Shown: in pieces, positions 54,504 through 63,924 of the stretch
Layout: every line of letters starts with the position of its first letter
Numbering within the stretch: position 1 is the stretch's first letter
Source: Pedococcus bigeumensis
Lineage (GTDB): Bacteria; Actinomycetota; Actinomycetes; Actinomycetales; Dermatophilaceae
Assembly (NCBI RefSeq): GCF_006438965.1
Contig: NZ_RCZM01000004.1
Location: 372,001 to 436,000 of the forward strand
Length of the DNA stretch: 64,000 bases
Reading direction: 5' to 3'
The notes under the pieces: generated by a model
Told to the model about the DNA's origin: nothing
Databases searched by the model: none
Seen by the model: only the letters and a program-made list of their open reading frames with translations
Program-made: the position numbers and the translations under genes

Positions 54504-55271
54504 GTGACTGCTGCCTCGGAGCAGGCCGCCCCAGCCGGATCGTCCACCCACGAATCGCCGACGCCGCGGCGTCGCGTGCTGCTCAAGCTCTCCGGCGAGG
54601 TCTTCGGAGGCGGTCGCGTCGGGCTGGCCCCGGACGTCGTCCGCGGGATCGCCCAGCAGATCGCCCAGTCGGTCAACGAGGGCATCCAGGTCGCCGTCGT
54701 CATCGGCGGGGGAAACTTCTTCCGCGGTGCCGAGCTCCAGCAGCAGGGCATGGACCGGACCCGCGCCGACTACATGGGCATGCTCGGCACGGTGATGAAC
54801 TGCCTCGCCCTCCAGGACTTCCTGGAGAAGGAAGGCATCGAGACCCGCGTCCAGACCGCGATCACGATGGGCCAGGTGGCCGAGCCCTACATCCCGCGCC
54901 GCGCCATCCGTCACCTCGAGAAGGGTCGGGTCGTCATCTTCGGGGCCGGTGCGGGTATGCCGTTCTTCTCCACCGACACCGTGTCCGCCCAGCGCGCGCT
55001 GGAGATCAAGTGCGACGCCGTGCTGATGAGCAAGAACGGCGTGGACGGCGTCTACGACTCCGACCCGCGCACCAACCCCGACGCCCGCAAGCTCGACGAG
55101 ATCAGCTACGCCGAGGCGCTCCAGCAGGGGCTGCGCGTGGTCGACGCCGCGGCGTTCAGCCTGTGCATGGAGAACAAGCTGCCCATGGTCGTGTTCGGCA
55201 TGGAAGGCGAGGGCAATGTCGTCCGGGCGTTGCGCGGTGAGAGGATCGGCACGCTGGTCACTCCCGGCTGA
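54504..55271 (+). CDS. pyrH: UMP kinase
   Basis: 255 residues, hexameric UMP kinase of the amino-acid-kinase family. A Ser/Ala/Pro-rich N-terminal extension of about 23 residues precedes [13 protein letters not shown]. The core has [69 protein letters not shown] and [17 protein letters not shown] at 54504 with AGGAGG (54491-54496). frr follows in the classic order. Confidence 0.96.
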   Translation: MTAASEQAAPAGSSTHESPTPRRRVLLKLSGEVFGGGRVGLAPDVVRGIAQQIAQSVNEGIQVAVVIGGGNFFRGAELQQQGMDRTRADYMGMLGTVMNCLALQDFLEKEGIETRVQTAITMGQVAEPYIPRRAIRHLEKGRVVIFGAGAGMPFFSTDTVSAQRALEIKCDAVLMSKNGVDGVYDSDPRTNPDARKLDEISYAEALQQGLRVVDAAAFSLCMENKLPMVVFGMEGEGNVVRALRGERIGTLVTPG

Positions 55272-55357
55272 GTCGGTACCAGGCCGATCCACCCACCAGA
55301 CTGACCACACCACGACTGGCGCCACCCGGCAGGGGAGCGCCCGAGAAGGAGCGGGAC

Positions 55358-55915
55358 ATGATTGAAGAGACTCTGCTCGAGGCCGAAGAGAAGATGGAAA
55401 AGGCCGTCGAGGTCGCCAAGGAGGACTTCGCGGGCATCCGCACCGGTCGGGCGACCCCGGGCATGTTCAACAAGCTCACGGTCGACTACTACGGTGCACC
55501 GACCCCGCTGCAGCAGCTCGCGTCGTTCCAGACGCCCGAGGCCCGCACCATCCTCATCACCCCGTTCGACAAGTCGTCGATGGCGGAGATCGAGAAGACC
55601 CTGCGCGAGTCCGACCTCGGCGTGAACCCGAGCAACGACGGCAACATGATCCGCTGCGTGCTCCCCCTGCTCACCGAGGAGCGCCGCAAGGACTACATCA
55701 AGCTCGCTCGGCACAAGGGCGAGGACGCCAAGGTGTCGATCCGCAACATCCGCCGCAAGGCCAAGGACGAGATCGACAAGCTGGTGAAGGACGGCGAGGT
55801 CGGCGAGGACGACGGCAACCGTGGCGAGAAGGAGCTGGACGCGACCACGAAGAAGTACGTCGACACCGTGGACGAGCTGCTGAAGGGCAAGGAGTCCGAG
55901 CTGCTCGAGGTCTGA
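55358..55915 (+). CDS. frr: Ribosome recycling factor
   Basis: 185 residues. It dismantles the post-termination ribosome with [42 protein letters not shown], the hinge and [34 protein letters not shown] are diagnostic. ATG with AGAAGGAG upstream; 86 bases after pyrH. Confidence 0.97.
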   Translation: MIEETLLEAEEKMEKAVEVAKEDFAGIRTGRATPGMFNKLTVDYYGAPTPLQQLASFQTPEARTILITPFDKSSMAEIEKTLRESDLGVNPSNDGNMIRCVLPLLTEERRKDYIKLARHKGEDAKVSIRNIRRKAKDEIDKLVKDGEVGEDDGNRGEKELDATTKKYVDTVDELLKGKESELLEV

Positions 55916-55948
55916 ACGGCTCGCCCGCCACCTCACGCAGCGCTGGTC

Positions 55949-56920
55949 ATGAACGTGCCCCAGTCCCGTCGCGACCGTCGTGCGGCCCGCATCGCCCCCG
56001 ACGGCGCGGGTTCCGACGCGCCCGGCACGTCGCCCTCACCCGATCCCACGCAGGATGCGGGCGCAGCTGACGGGTCCGTCACCACACCGGCCCAGGGCGC
56101 GCGGCCGTCGAGGGCGGGGCGCAACCTGCCGGCGGCGATCGGCGTCGGGCTCGGCCTGGGTGCGCTGATCGTCGGCTCGTTGGTGCTCCGCAAGGAGCTG
56201 ATGCTCGTCATCATCGTCGTGGCCATCGGCGTCGGCGTGTGGGAGCTGCGTCGGGCCCTTGCCCAGGTCTCGATCAACGTGCCGCTGGTCCCCAGCCTCG
56301 TGGGCAGCATCAGCATGCTCATCTCGGCCTACGTCGGGGGTGGCGAGGCGCTGGTCGTGACGGTCGGCCTGACCTGTGTCGGCATCCTGCTGTGGCGCAT
56401 CGCCGACGGGGTGCTCGATGCGGTCCGTGACATCGCGGGCGGGTTCTTCGTCGCCGTCTACCCCTCGTTCCTCGCCGGCTTCGCGGCCCTCATGCTCGCC
56501 ACGCCGCACGACGGCGCCCGCCGAGTCTTCCTCTTCCTCCTCGTCGCGGTGCTCAGCGACGTCGGCGGCTACGCAGCCGGCGTCCTGTTCGGCAAGCACC
56601 CCATGGCGCCGTCGGTCAGCCCCAAGAAGTCCTGGGAGGGTTTCGCCGGCTCGGTGGTCGCGTGTGTGGTGGGTGGCTCGATCGCCGTCGTGCTGACGCT
56701 CGACGGGCCCTGGTGGGGTGGTGCCCTGCTCGGAGCCAGTGCGGCCATTGCAGCGACCGTGGGCGACCTCACCGAGTCGACGATCAAGCGCGACCTCGGC
56801 ATCAAGGACATGGGCACGCTGTTGCCCGGTCATGGCGGGATCATGGACCGGCTCGACTCCGTCCTCCTCGTCGCGCCGCTGGCCTGGGCGCTGCTTGCCT
56901 GGGTCGTCCCGCCCGCCTGA
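55949..56920 (+). CDS. cdsA: Phosphatidate cytidylyltransferase
   Basis: 323 residues. It makes CDP-diacylglycerol for phospholipid synthesis in the membrane. A soluble Pro/Ala/Gly N-terminus of about 60 residues precedes eight or so membrane helices. The CDS signature is at the C-terminus: DLTESTIKRDLGIKDMGTLLPGHGGIMDRLDS. The frr-to-cdsA spacing is 33 bases, consistent with one operon. Confidence 0.95.
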   Translation: MNVPQSRRDRRAARIAPDGAGSDAPGTSPSPDPTQDAGAADGSVTTPAQGARPSRAGRNLPAAIGVGLGLGALIVGSLVLRKELMLVIIVVAIGVGVWELRRALAQVSINVPLVPSLVGSISMLISAYVGGGEALVVTVGLTCVGILLWRIADGVLDAVRDIAGGFFVAVYPSFLAGFAALMLATPHDGARRVFLFLLVAVLSDVGGYAAGVLFGKHPMAPSVSPKKSWEGFAGSVVACVVGGSIAVVLTLDGPWWGGALLGASAAIAATVGDLTESTIKRDLGIKDMGTLLPGHGGIMDRLDSVLLVAPLAWALLAWVVPPA

Positions 56921-57014
56921 CCCGACGGCATACCCTGCCGGCGGTGACTCATGCGCATGAGGCCGGCGCCGCGGATGTGAGGTCACGGGCAGGCACCTGC
57001 GAGACTGGGGCACC

Positions 57015-58259
57015 ATGACCACGGACCTGCCTGAGCCCACGAGCGAGCGCCCCCAGCCGGGCCAGCTCACCTTCACCGCCCCGCGTCGTGGCAAGCCGCC
57101 GCGCCACCTCGCCGACCTGTCACCGGCCGAGCGCAAGGAGGCCGTCGAGGCATTGGGGCACAAGGGCTTCCGCGCCAAGCAGCTGTCGACGCACTACTTC
57201 GAGCGCCTTGTCGGTTCGCCCGACGAGATGACCGACCTGCCCAAGGCGATCCGCGACGAGCTCGTGGCCGACCTGCTGCCGACGCTATTGACCCCCCTCG
57301 TGCAGCGCACCGCCGACGACGGCATGACGATCAAGAACGCCTGGAAGCTGCACGACGGTGCCATCGTCGAGTCGGTCCTGATGCGCTACCCCCGGCGCGT
57401 CACCATCTGCATCTCGAGCCAAGCCGGCTGCGGAATGAACTGCCCCTTCTGCGCGACCGGACAGGCCGGGCTCACGCGCAACATGAGCGCCGCCGAGATC
57501 GTCGAGCAGGTCGTGTACGGCGCGCGGTTGCTGCGCAGCGGCGAGCTCGCCAAGGGCGTGGCCGGCTCTGGTTGGGCCTCGGCCCAAGGGGCCGCCGAGC
57601 TCGGTGACGAGGACGGTACGGAGGACGGCGAGGGCGGTCTGGCCGAGGCGACCGGACCCACCCGGATCTCCAACGTGGTGTTCATGGGCATGGGCGAGGC
57701 GCTGGCCAACTACAAGGCCGCGATCGGCGCGATCCGCCGGCTCACCGACCCCACGCCGGACGGCCTGGGGATGTCGGCACGGGGCATCACCATGTCGACG
57801 GTGGGTCTGGTCCCGGCGATCGACAAGCTGGCGGCCGAGGGCATCCCGGTCACCCTTGCGCTCTCGCTGCACGCACCCGACGACGAGCTGCGCGACGAGC
57901 TGGTGCCGATCAACACCCGGTGGAGCGTCGACGAGGCCCTCGACGCGGCGTACCGCTACTACGAAGCGACCGGTCGCCGGGTGAGCATCGAGTACGCCCT
58001 CATCAAGGACATCAACGACCACGCGTGGCGGGCCGACCTGCTGGGCAAGAAGCTCAACGCCCGGGGCCGCGGCTGGGTGCACGTCAACCCGATCCCGCTC
58101 AACCCCACCCCGGGGTCGAAGTGGACCGCCTCCCGGCCGGGTGTCGAGCAGCAGTTCGTCGAGCGCCTGCGGGCGCACGGCATCCCCACCACCATCCGCG
58201 ACACCCGTGGCCAGGACATCGACGGCGCCTGTGGCCAGCTCGCCGCCTCGACCGCCTGA
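57015..58259 (+). CDS. rlmN: 23S rRNA/tRNA adenine-C2 methyltransferase RlmN
   Basis: 414-residue radical SAM enzyme. The cluster motif CxxxCxxC is in [13 protein letters not shown], followed by [61 protein letters not shown] and [15 protein letters not shown] with the second catalytic cysteine. An acidic insertion of about 40 residues ([23 protein letters not shown]) lies between the cluster and the VFMGMGE strand. ATG at 57015. The intergenic gap before it holds one CGGCATAC word. Confidence 0.95.
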   Translation: MTTDLPEPTSERPQPGQLTFTAPRRGKPPRHLADLSPAERKEAVEALGHKGFRAKQLSTHYFERLVGSPDEMTDLPKAIRDELVADLLPTLLTPLVQRTADDGMTIKNAWKLHDGAIVESVLMRYPRRVTICISSQAGCGMNCPFCATGQAGLTRNMSAAEIVEQVVYGARLLRSGELAKGVAGSGWASAQGAAELGDEDGTEDGEGGLAEATGPTRISNVVFMGMGEALANYKAAIGAIRRLTDPTPDGLGMSARGITMSTVGLVPAIDKLAAEGIPVTLALSLHAPDDELRDELVPINTRWSVDEALDAAYRYYEATGRRVSIEYALIKDINDHAWRADLLGKKLNARGRGWVHVNPIPLNPTPGSKWTASRPGVEQQFVERLRAHGIPTTIRDTRGQDIDGACGQLAASTA

Positions 58260-58304
58260 CCGCATTTCGCCGCCGCGCTGCGCTGATCTGCCTATGCTCG
58301 TGAG

Positions 58305-59486
58305 GTGATCCTGCGCGCGCGCCTGCTGGCAGCCGGGGCTGTCGTCCTGCTGCTTGCGGGGTGCGCCTCGACCGGTGCCGACCCCGAGCCCGCGGCCGCC
58401 AAGGCCACTCCGGCGCCCACCACCACGACGGCCGGCCACCAGCACCCCACGACGGCCGCGCCCCCGGAGGCTCCGCTGCGCAATGGGGAGCGCTTCGTCA
58501 CGCTCCGGATGCCCACGGCATACACCCCCAAGGCGCCGGCCGCACCGGGGACGGATGACTACCGCTGCTTCCTCCTCGACCCCGGTCTCACCGCCAAGAC
58601 CGTCGTGACGGGCATCAACGTGCTGCCCGGCAACCCGGACGTCGTGCACCACGTGATCCTGTTCCGCGTGCCGCCGGACAAGGTGGCTGCCGCGGAGGAG
58701 AAGGACCGGCTCCAGGTCGGCGAGGGCTGGACCTGTTTCGGCGGCACCGGTGTGGAGAGCCCGGGCGCGGGCCTCAACGGTGCGCCGTGGCTGGGTGCGT
58801 GGGCACCTGGCGGGGGTGAGCGGGTGCTGGCGCCCGACCTCGGTATGCCGGTCGAGGCCGGTTCCCGGGTCATCATGCAGGTCCACTACAACCTGCTGGC
58901 AGGGCGCTCGCCTGACCAGAGCGCCGCCAAGCTGCGGGTGGCTGCCGACGACGGCGCGCGCCAGACCCTGCAGACGGTGCTGCTCCCGGCGCCCGTCGAG
59001 GTGCCGTGTCGGCCCGGCAGGACCGGCCCGCTGTGCGACCGAGCGGCCGCGATGGCCGACGTCCAGAAGCGGTTCGGCAGCGCGGGCCGGACGGGGGACG
59101 CCCTGCACCTGCTCTGCCCGGAAGCCAAGGTGGGCCCGACCCAGACCTGCACCAGACCGGTGACCCAGGGGTCGACGATCCGTGCGGTGGCAGGGCACAT
59201 GCACCTGCTCGGCACGAAGATCTCGATCATCGTCAACAAGGGCAAGGCCAACGAGCGCACCGTCCTCGACATCCCGATCTGGGACTTCGACGACCAGGGC
59301 AGTCGCGCCGTGACCCCGGCTGTCCGGCTGCGGATCGGGGACACCCTCACGGTGTCGTGCACCCATGACCAGAGCCTGCGCGACAAGCTGCCGTCGTTCG
59401 CGGGGCAGCCCGAGCGCTACGTCGTCTGGGGTGAGGGCACCACCGACGAGATGTGCCTTGGCATCGTCATGGTCACCCGCCCGTAG
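58305..59486 (+). CDS. Lipoprotein related to copper type II (PHM/DBH-like) monooxygenases
   Basis: 393 residues. Signal peptide with lipobox LLAGC (Cys20), a Thr/Pro/His linker, then two beta domains. The PHM-type copper ligands can be traced: His115-His116 in DVVHHVIL and His194 in MQVHYN (first copper), His298/His300 in GHMHLLG and Met383 in TDEMCLG (second copper). Many cysteines suggest disulfides. PHM/DBH enzymes hydroxylate substrates with ascorbate and O2, but bacterial members are mostly uncharacterised. GTG start; TATGCT (58293-58298) is 6 bases upstream, so leaderless. It is alone between rlmN and purU. Confidence 0.82.
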   Translation: MILRARLLAAGAVVLLLAGCASTGADPEPAAAKATPAPTTTTAGHQHPTTAAPPEAPLRNGERFVTLRMPTAYTPKAPAAPGTDDYRCFLLDPGLTAKTVVTGINVLPGNPDVVHHVILFRVPPDKVAAAEEKDRLQVGEGWTCFGGTGVESPGAGLNGAPWLGAWAPGGGERVLAPDLGMPVEAGSRVIMQVHYNLLAGRSPDQSAAKLRVAADDGARQTLQTVLLPAPVEVPCRPGRTGPLCDRAAAMADVQKRFGSAGRTGDALHLLCPEAKVGPTQTCTRPVTQGSTIRAVAGHMHLLGTKISIIVNKGKANERTVLDIPIWDFDDQGSRAVTPAVRLRIGDTLTVSCTHDQSLRDKLPSFAGQPERYVVWGEGTTDEMCLGIVMVTRP

Positions 59487-59515
59487 GGCGCCCCACGCGC
59501 CCTTAGGCTGACCGC

Positions 59516-60400
59516 GTGAGCGCCATCCCCGCCGTCGCTGCCGAGCCCGGCCGTGAGTTCGTCCTGACGGTCTCGTGTGCCGACCGACGTGGGATCGTGC
59601 ACGCCGTCTCGGGGGTGATGCTCGAGCTGTCGATGACGATCCTCGACAGCCAGCAGTTCGCCGATGTGAGGGCGGGGGAGTTCCACCTGCGGATGCACCT
59701 CGCGCGCGAAGGGTCGGCCCTGCCGGTGGCGGCCCTTGATGCCGCGATGGCAGACGTGGCAACCGAGTTCGCGATGACGTATGCCGCGCACGACCTGTCC
59801 CAGCGCCGGCGTGTGCTGGTCATGGTGAGCCAACATGGGCACTGCCTGAACGACCTGCTGTTCCGGGTCGAGAGCGGTTCGCTGCCCATCGAGGTGCCTG
59901 CGATCGTCTCCAACCACGAAGACTTCCGAAGTCTCGCCGAATGGCACGGCATCCCGTTCCACCACGTCCCGGTGACCCGCGACACCAAGCCCGCGGCGGA
60001 GGACGAGCTGCGGCGCCTGGTCGAGCACTACTCCGCAGACACAGTGGCACTGGCGCGCTACATGCAGATCCTGTCGAGCGGGCTGTGTGCCGACTTCCCC
60101 GGCCGGATCATCAACATCCACCACTCGCTGCTGCCGAGCTTCAAGGGGGCCAAGCCGTACAGCCAGGCGCACGACCGTGGGGTCAAGGTGATCGGGGCGA
60201 CGGCGCACTACGTCACGGCGGACCTCGACGAGGGACCGATCATCGAGCAGGACTTCCGGCGGGTGGACCACCGGATGAGCCCGGCCGAGCTGGCCTCGGT
60301 CGGTCAGGAGCTGGAGGCGATGGCGTTCTCCCGCGCACTGCGCTGGCACGCGGAGCACCGCGTCGTCCTCCGCGGCCGCCGCACGATCGTCTTCGACTGA
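59516..60400 (+). CDS. purU: Formyltetrahydrofolate deformylase
   Basis: 294 residues. PurU releases formate from 10-formyl-THF. The N-terminal ACT domain has LTVSCADRRGIVHAVSGVMLE and the catalytic formyltransferase-fold domain has RVLVMVSQHGHCLNDLL, IVSNHEDF, GRIINIHHSLLPSFKGAKPYSQA (His in HHSLLPSF) and GATAHYVTADLDEGPIIEQD. GTG with TAGGCT (59504-59509) 6 bases upstream, so leaderless. Convergent with the VOC gene. Confidence 0.95.
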   Translation: MSAIPAVAAEPGREFVLTVSCADRRGIVHAVSGVMLELSMTILDSQQFADVRAGEFHLRMHLAREGSALPVAALDAAMADVATEFAMTYAAHDLSQRRRVLVMVSQHGHCLNDLLFRVESGSLPIEVPAIVSNHEDFRSLAEWHGIPFHHVPVTRDTKPAAEDELRRLVEHYSADTVALARYMQILSSGLCADFPGRIINIHHSLLPSFKGAKPYSQAHDRGVKVIGATAHYVTADLDEGPIIEQDFRRVDHRMSPAELASVGQELEAMAFSRALRWHAEHRVVLRGRRTIVFD

Positions 60401-60401
60401 C

Positions 60402-60791
60402 TCAGCGTGGCTGGATGAGGTCCCAGGCGTTGCCGTAGAGGTCCTCGAACACGGCGACGTCGCCGTACGGCTCGTGCCGCGGCTCCTCGCGGAACCGCAC
60501 TCCTGCCGCGAGCATCCGCCTGTGGTCGCCGGCGAAGTCGTCGGTCGCCAGGAAGTGCATCACGCGGCCGCCGCCGGGGTCGCCGACCCGGTCGACCTGG
60601 GCAGGCGTGCTCGCCCGGGCGAGCAGCACCTGGGTGCCGTCCGAACCGGCTGGTCGGACGACGACCCAGCGGGTGCCGTCGCCGCGGTCGGTGTCCTCGA
60701 CCAGCTCAAACCCCGCTCGGTCGCGGTACCACTCCAGCGCCACGTCGTAGTCGCGGACGAGCAGGGTGACGAGGCTCAGGCGCTGGCTCAT
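60402..60791 (-). CDS. VOC-family (glyoxalase/bleomycin resistance-fold) protein
   Basis: 129 residues, two beta-alpha-beta-beta-beta modules: LVTLLVRDYDVALEWYRDRAGFELVEDT and VMHFLATDDFAGDHRRMLAAGVRF, ending AVFEDLYGNAWDLIQP with a metal-binding-like Glu. Function is unknown. The gene starts 1 base after the DUF1990 stop (TGAATG), so it belongs to a minus-strand unit with that gene and the LOG-family gene. Confidence 0.88.
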   Translation of the reverse strand: MSQRLSLVTLLVRDYDVALEWYRDRAGFELVEDTDRGDGTRWVVVRPAGSDGTQVLLARASTPAQVDRVGDPGGGRVMHFLATDDFAGDHRRMLAAGVRFREEPRHEPYGDVAVFEDLYGNAWDLIQPR

Positions 60792-61310
60792 TCAGCCATC
60801 CTCGCGCACGGCCCGCTGCAGGGCTCGCAGGTATCCCAGGGCCGCGACGCGCTGCAACCGCCAGGTCACCGGGCCGCCGAGGCGGGTCAGCCAACCACCG
60901 GGCCTCGTGTAGGCGCGCACCACCGCATACACCTCGTCACCGCGGCGCTCGATGAGGAAACCCTCCTCGCCGCTCTCGATGTGACCCTCCAGGGTGCCGT
61001 AGCCGAATCCGGTGCGCTCCGCGGTCTCCACGGCCCACACGATGCGGCAGGGCACCCCGAGGACGACGAGCCTGCTCAGCACCTCCACGCCCACGGCCGC
61101 CCGTGCTGCGGTCGCCTGCGGCCGCAGTCCCAGCCCGCGTTGCGGTCCATAGGTCATCAGTGACTCACAAGCGCGTCGGTATGCCGCGTCGCCGGCTCCC
61201 AGCCGCCGCTCCACCTCGAGGGGCTGGTAGCCCGCAGGCAGCGGCCCGTCCTGGGTACAGCCACGCGGCTCGTAGGTGAGCTGTCGTGAGGCCAGGTCAG
61301 CGAGCTTCAT
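60792..61310 (-). CDS. DUF1990-family protein
   Basis: 172 residues. DUF1990 motifs: TYEPRGCTQDGPLPAGYQPLEVERRLGAGDAAYRRACESLMTYGPQRGLGLR and GFGYGTLEGHIESGEEGFLIERRGDEVYAVVRAYTRP. The fold is related to START-like lipid-binding proteins, role unknown. ATG overlaps the LOG-family stop (ATGA). A much longer open frame upstream on this strand runs antisense through neighbouring genes and is not coding. Confidence 0.88.
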   Translation of the reverse strand: MKLADLASRQLTYEPRGCTQDGPLPAGYQPLEVERRLGAGDAAYRRACESLMTYGPQRGLGLRPQATAARAAVGVEVLSRLVVLGVPCRIVWAVETAERTGFGYGTLEGHIESGEEGFLIERRGDEVYAVVRAYTRPGGWLTRLGGPVTWRLQRVAALGYLRALQRAVREDG

Positions 61311-62443
61311 GGAGCCGACCCGCCGTCGGTGCGGTCGAGCACGATCTGGGTGGCTTCCTCGGCCGTCTCGACGAGGTGGGTCACCGAACCCATGCCGCGT
61401 TCCTGGCCGAGGGCGCGGACGGCGGCCCAGACCGGCACCGTCTCGGACCAGTACTCCTGGCCGACGAGGACGAGCGGCGCCAGTCGTGCCTGAGGTGACG
61501 CGTAGAAGAGCGGGGTGACGGCCTGGAAGATCTCCTGCACCGTGCCGGCGGCCCCCTCCAGGACCACCAGTCCCGCCGTCGCACGAGCCAGCAGGCCGTC
61601 CTCGCGGATCGCGTTGGAGAAGTACTTGCCGATGCCGTCGCAGAAGACGTTCGGCGGCTCGTGGCCGTAGAACCAGGTGGGGATGCCCAGACTGCCCGGG
61701 GCGTCGCTGCGCGGCAGGTCCGCCCGCACCGCCAGGGCGGTGCTGACCCAGGCGGCCACCGACGGCCGGAACGACGGCACCACGGCGAGCCCCTCCAGCG
61801 CCGTCTCGAGGGCGGACTCGTCCCGGGCCAGCGCCCCCAGGTTGGCGGCCTCCATCGCGCCCGGGCCGCCACCGGTAGCCACGACGAGTCCCGCGGCGGC
61901 GAGGGAGCGTCCGAGACCCGCCGCCGCGGCATACCCCGTGGTGCCGCGCGCCAGGGCGTGACCGCCCATGACGCCGACCACCTTGCGGGACCCGACGAAC
62001 TCGTCCAGGGCATCCGTGATCGAGTCGTCGTGGATCGCCCTCAGCAGCGTGACGAAAGCGTCGTGGTGCAGCGCGCCGTCCTTCATCCATTGGTACGCAA
62101 GGAAATCCGGCGTCGACTCGTAGCCGCCATCGGTGAGTCCGGCGTACAGCTCCTCCGCCGTGTAGAGCGAGGCGCGGTAGGGGTCGACCGGTGCGTGCGG
62201 GTCGGTCGGGAACACGAGGGCGTGGTGCGCACCGAGGTGGGCCCCGAGGGCGGGAGAGACCCGCCCGCCGAGGACCACGAGCCCTTCGACGTCGGAGCGC
62301 GCGAGGAGGCGGTCCTCGTATGCTGTGAGGTCGAGGTCCTGGAACCGGAGGCCAGTCAGTGGACGGCCCGATGAGAGCACGGCGTCGAGGTCGGCGAGGT
62401 TCTCGATCTCGGGGTCCGGGGTGCTCCTGCGGGCGCCGTCCAT
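61307..62443 (-). CDS. LOG-family / PpnN-like nucleotide nucleosidase
   Basis: 378 residues. The C-terminal part has the Rossmann-like LOG domain: VVGVMGGHALARG, VVATGGGPGAMEAAN and LEGAAGTVQEIFQ (the usual PGGxGTxxE in slightly altered form, with Glu kept). LOG proteins cleave nucleotide 5'-monophosphates to base and ribose phosphate. The N-terminal 140 residues resemble the extra domain of PpnN. ATG with a minus-strand TACAGT (62450-62455) 6 bases upstream, so leaderless. Divergent from the APH-fold gene. Confidence 0.85.
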   Translation of the reverse strand: MDGARRSTPDPEIENLADLDAVLSSGRPLTGLRFQDLDLTAYEDRLLARSDVEGLVVLGGRVSPALGAHLGAHHALVFPTDPHAPVDPYRASLYTAEELYAGLTDGGYESTPDFLAYQWMKDGALHHDAFVTLLRAIHDDSITDALDEFVGSRKVVGVMGGHALARGTTGYAAAAGLGRSLAAAGLVVATGGGPGAMEAANLGALARDESALETALEGLAVVPSFRPSVAAWVSTALAVRADLPRSDAPGSLGIPTWFYGHEPPNVFCDGIGKYFSNAIREDGLLARATAGLVVLEGAAGTVQEIFQAVTPLFYASPQARLAPLVLVGQEYWSETVPVWAAVRALGQERGMGSVTHLVETAEEATQIVLDRTDGGSAP

Positions 62444-62486
62444 GATCCGACTGTAGAGGGGCCGTCGCCGTGTCTAGAGTCGGGTC

Positions 62487-63485
62487 ATGGATGGCCTCTT
62501 CTCGCACTGGGTGGCGACCGACGCCTGGCGGGACGAGGCGACCGCGTGGATCCGCGACGAGCTCGCTGCGGTGGGTCGGCAGGTGACCGGCGAGGTCGAC
62601 CAGCGGCGGATCCGGCCGTGGTCGACCCAGCTGGTCGTGCCCACCGACCGGGGGACCGTGTGGTTCAAGGCCAACTGTCCGGCACTCGCCTTCGAGCCGG
62701 CCGTGCACCGGGCCCTCTCCTCCCTCGAGCCGGACGAGGTCGACGAACCGCTGGCCGTCGATGACGCACGCGGCTGGATGATGACGGCCGACCGCGGGGC
62801 GACCCTGGGAGACAGCCGCGACGCCACGCTCGAGGACTGGCAGGCGGTCGTGCGGCTGGCGGCGACCCTGCAGCGACGGGTCGCGGAGGAGGGGCCGACG
62901 CTCTGGAGGGCAGGGCTGCCGGACTGCTCGCCGCAGACCGTTCCTGCGCGCTACCGGTGGCTCATCGAGCAGCTGGCCGCGCTGCCTGGCGACCACCCGT
63001 CGCACCTCGCCGACGACGGGCGCACCGAGCTCGAGGAGGGGATTTCGGTTGTCGAGGAGGCCGTCGAAACCCTTTGCGCTGCAAGCCTTCCCGTCACCCT
63101 GCAGCACGGTGACCTCCATCCGCGGAACGTCTTCGCGGTGGGCAACAGCCTGCGCACGTTCGACTTCGGCGACGCCCAGTGGGCGCATGCGCTGGAGATG
63201 CTGGCTGTGCCCTACGGCTACGTCACGAGGCTGACGACCCATCCGTGGCCCGACGTGCTGTCCGCCTACGCGCAGGTGTGGTCGGACGTCATCGACTCGG
63301 CCGACCTCGAGGCGCTGATGACGCCGGCCATGGTCACCCATGGCGTCAACCGCTCGTTCACGTGGCTCGGGTCAATCGTCGGTGCCCAGCCGCACGAGCT
63401 GGCCGAGTGGGGCGACTCGCCCCTGTACTACCTCAAGCTCGCGCTGCAGCCGTTCCCGCCCGCGGACCCGGAGTCGGGGCCCTAG
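62487..63485 (+). CDS. Aminoglycoside phosphotransferase (APH)-fold kinase
   Basis: 332 residues: [19 protein letters not shown] (ATP lysine), [13 protein letters not shown], the catalytic loop [12 protein letters not shown] and metal site [11 protein letters not shown]. These are complete for the fold and it is probably active on an unknown alcohol. ATG with TAGAGT (62475-62480) 6 bases upstream, so leaderless. It shares a CTAG overlap of stop codons with the convergent split-barrel protein gene. Confidence 0.86.
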   Translation: MDGLFSHWVATDAWRDEATAWIRDELAAVGRQVTGEVDQRRIRPWSTQLVVPTDRGTVWFKANCPALAFEPAVHRALSSLEPDEVDEPLAVDDARGWMMTADRGATLGDSRDATLEDWQAVVRLAATLQRRVAEEGPTLWRAGLPDCSPQTVPARYRWLIEQLAALPGDHPSHLADDGRTELEEGISVVEEAVETLCAASLPVTLQHGDLHPRNVFAVGNSLRTFDFGDAQWAHALEMLAVPYGYVTRLTTHPWPDVLSAYAQVWSDVIDSADLEALMTPAMVTHGVNRSFTWLGSIVGAQPHELAEWGDSPLYYLKLALQPFPPADPESGP

Positions 63486-63871
63486 ACGTTGCCGAGTACC
63501 CGGTCGACGGCGATCTCGACCACGACGCGCTCCGGGTTCACGCGCGGCACCCGGTAGCGGGCGGCATACCGGTCGACGGCGTCGGCCACCGCCTCGGTGT
63601 CGCTGAGCACGCGTGCCGTGCCCTCGAAGGAGAGCCAGTGACGCCCGTCTACCTGGCACACCACCGCCCGGCCCCCACCGGCTGCGTTCCGGGCCTTGCG
63701 GCTGGCGCCGCTGGTGATGACCCGGACGACGAGCGACTCCGTGTCCCAGGTGAACCCGACCGGCACCACGTGTGGCGAGCCGTCCGGGCGAAGCGTGGTC
63801 AACGTCGCGAGGTGCCGGTCCGTGACGAACTGGAGGGCGGCGGGGGACAGGTCTGCTGGTGCGGTGGCCAC
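63482..63871 (-). CDS. Pyridoxamine 5'-phosphate oxidase-like flavin/F420 split-barrel protein
   Basis: 129 residues: [74 protein letters not shown] and a conserved C-terminal [19 protein letters not shown]. It matches the split-barrel family of F420- or FMN-dependent PPOX-class proteins typical of actinobacteria. Start choice: GTG at 63871, with a minus-strand GACACT 5 bases upstream. An open frame continues 23 codons further upstream, but that part is unlike the family and approaches the tandem repeat. Confidence 0.85.
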   Translation of the reverse strand: MATAPADLSPAALQFVTDRHLATLTTLRPDGSPHVVPVGFTWDTESLVVRVITSGASRKARNAAGGGRAVVCQVDGRHWLSFEGTARVLSDTEAVADAVDRYAARYRVPRVNPERVVVEIAVDRVLGNV

Positions 63872-63924
63872 GTCGTAGTGTCGCAGGCCTGTGGTGCCGC
63901 GGATGGAGGCACCGCACCGGCCGT

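Noticed and set aside
61311-63341. Large minus-strand open frame joining DUF1990 to an 849-residue protein
   Set aside because: Its 5' part runs through the LOG-family gene in another frame and antisense to the APH-fold gene. The DUF1990 family begins at the ATG at 61310, which overlaps the LOG stop.
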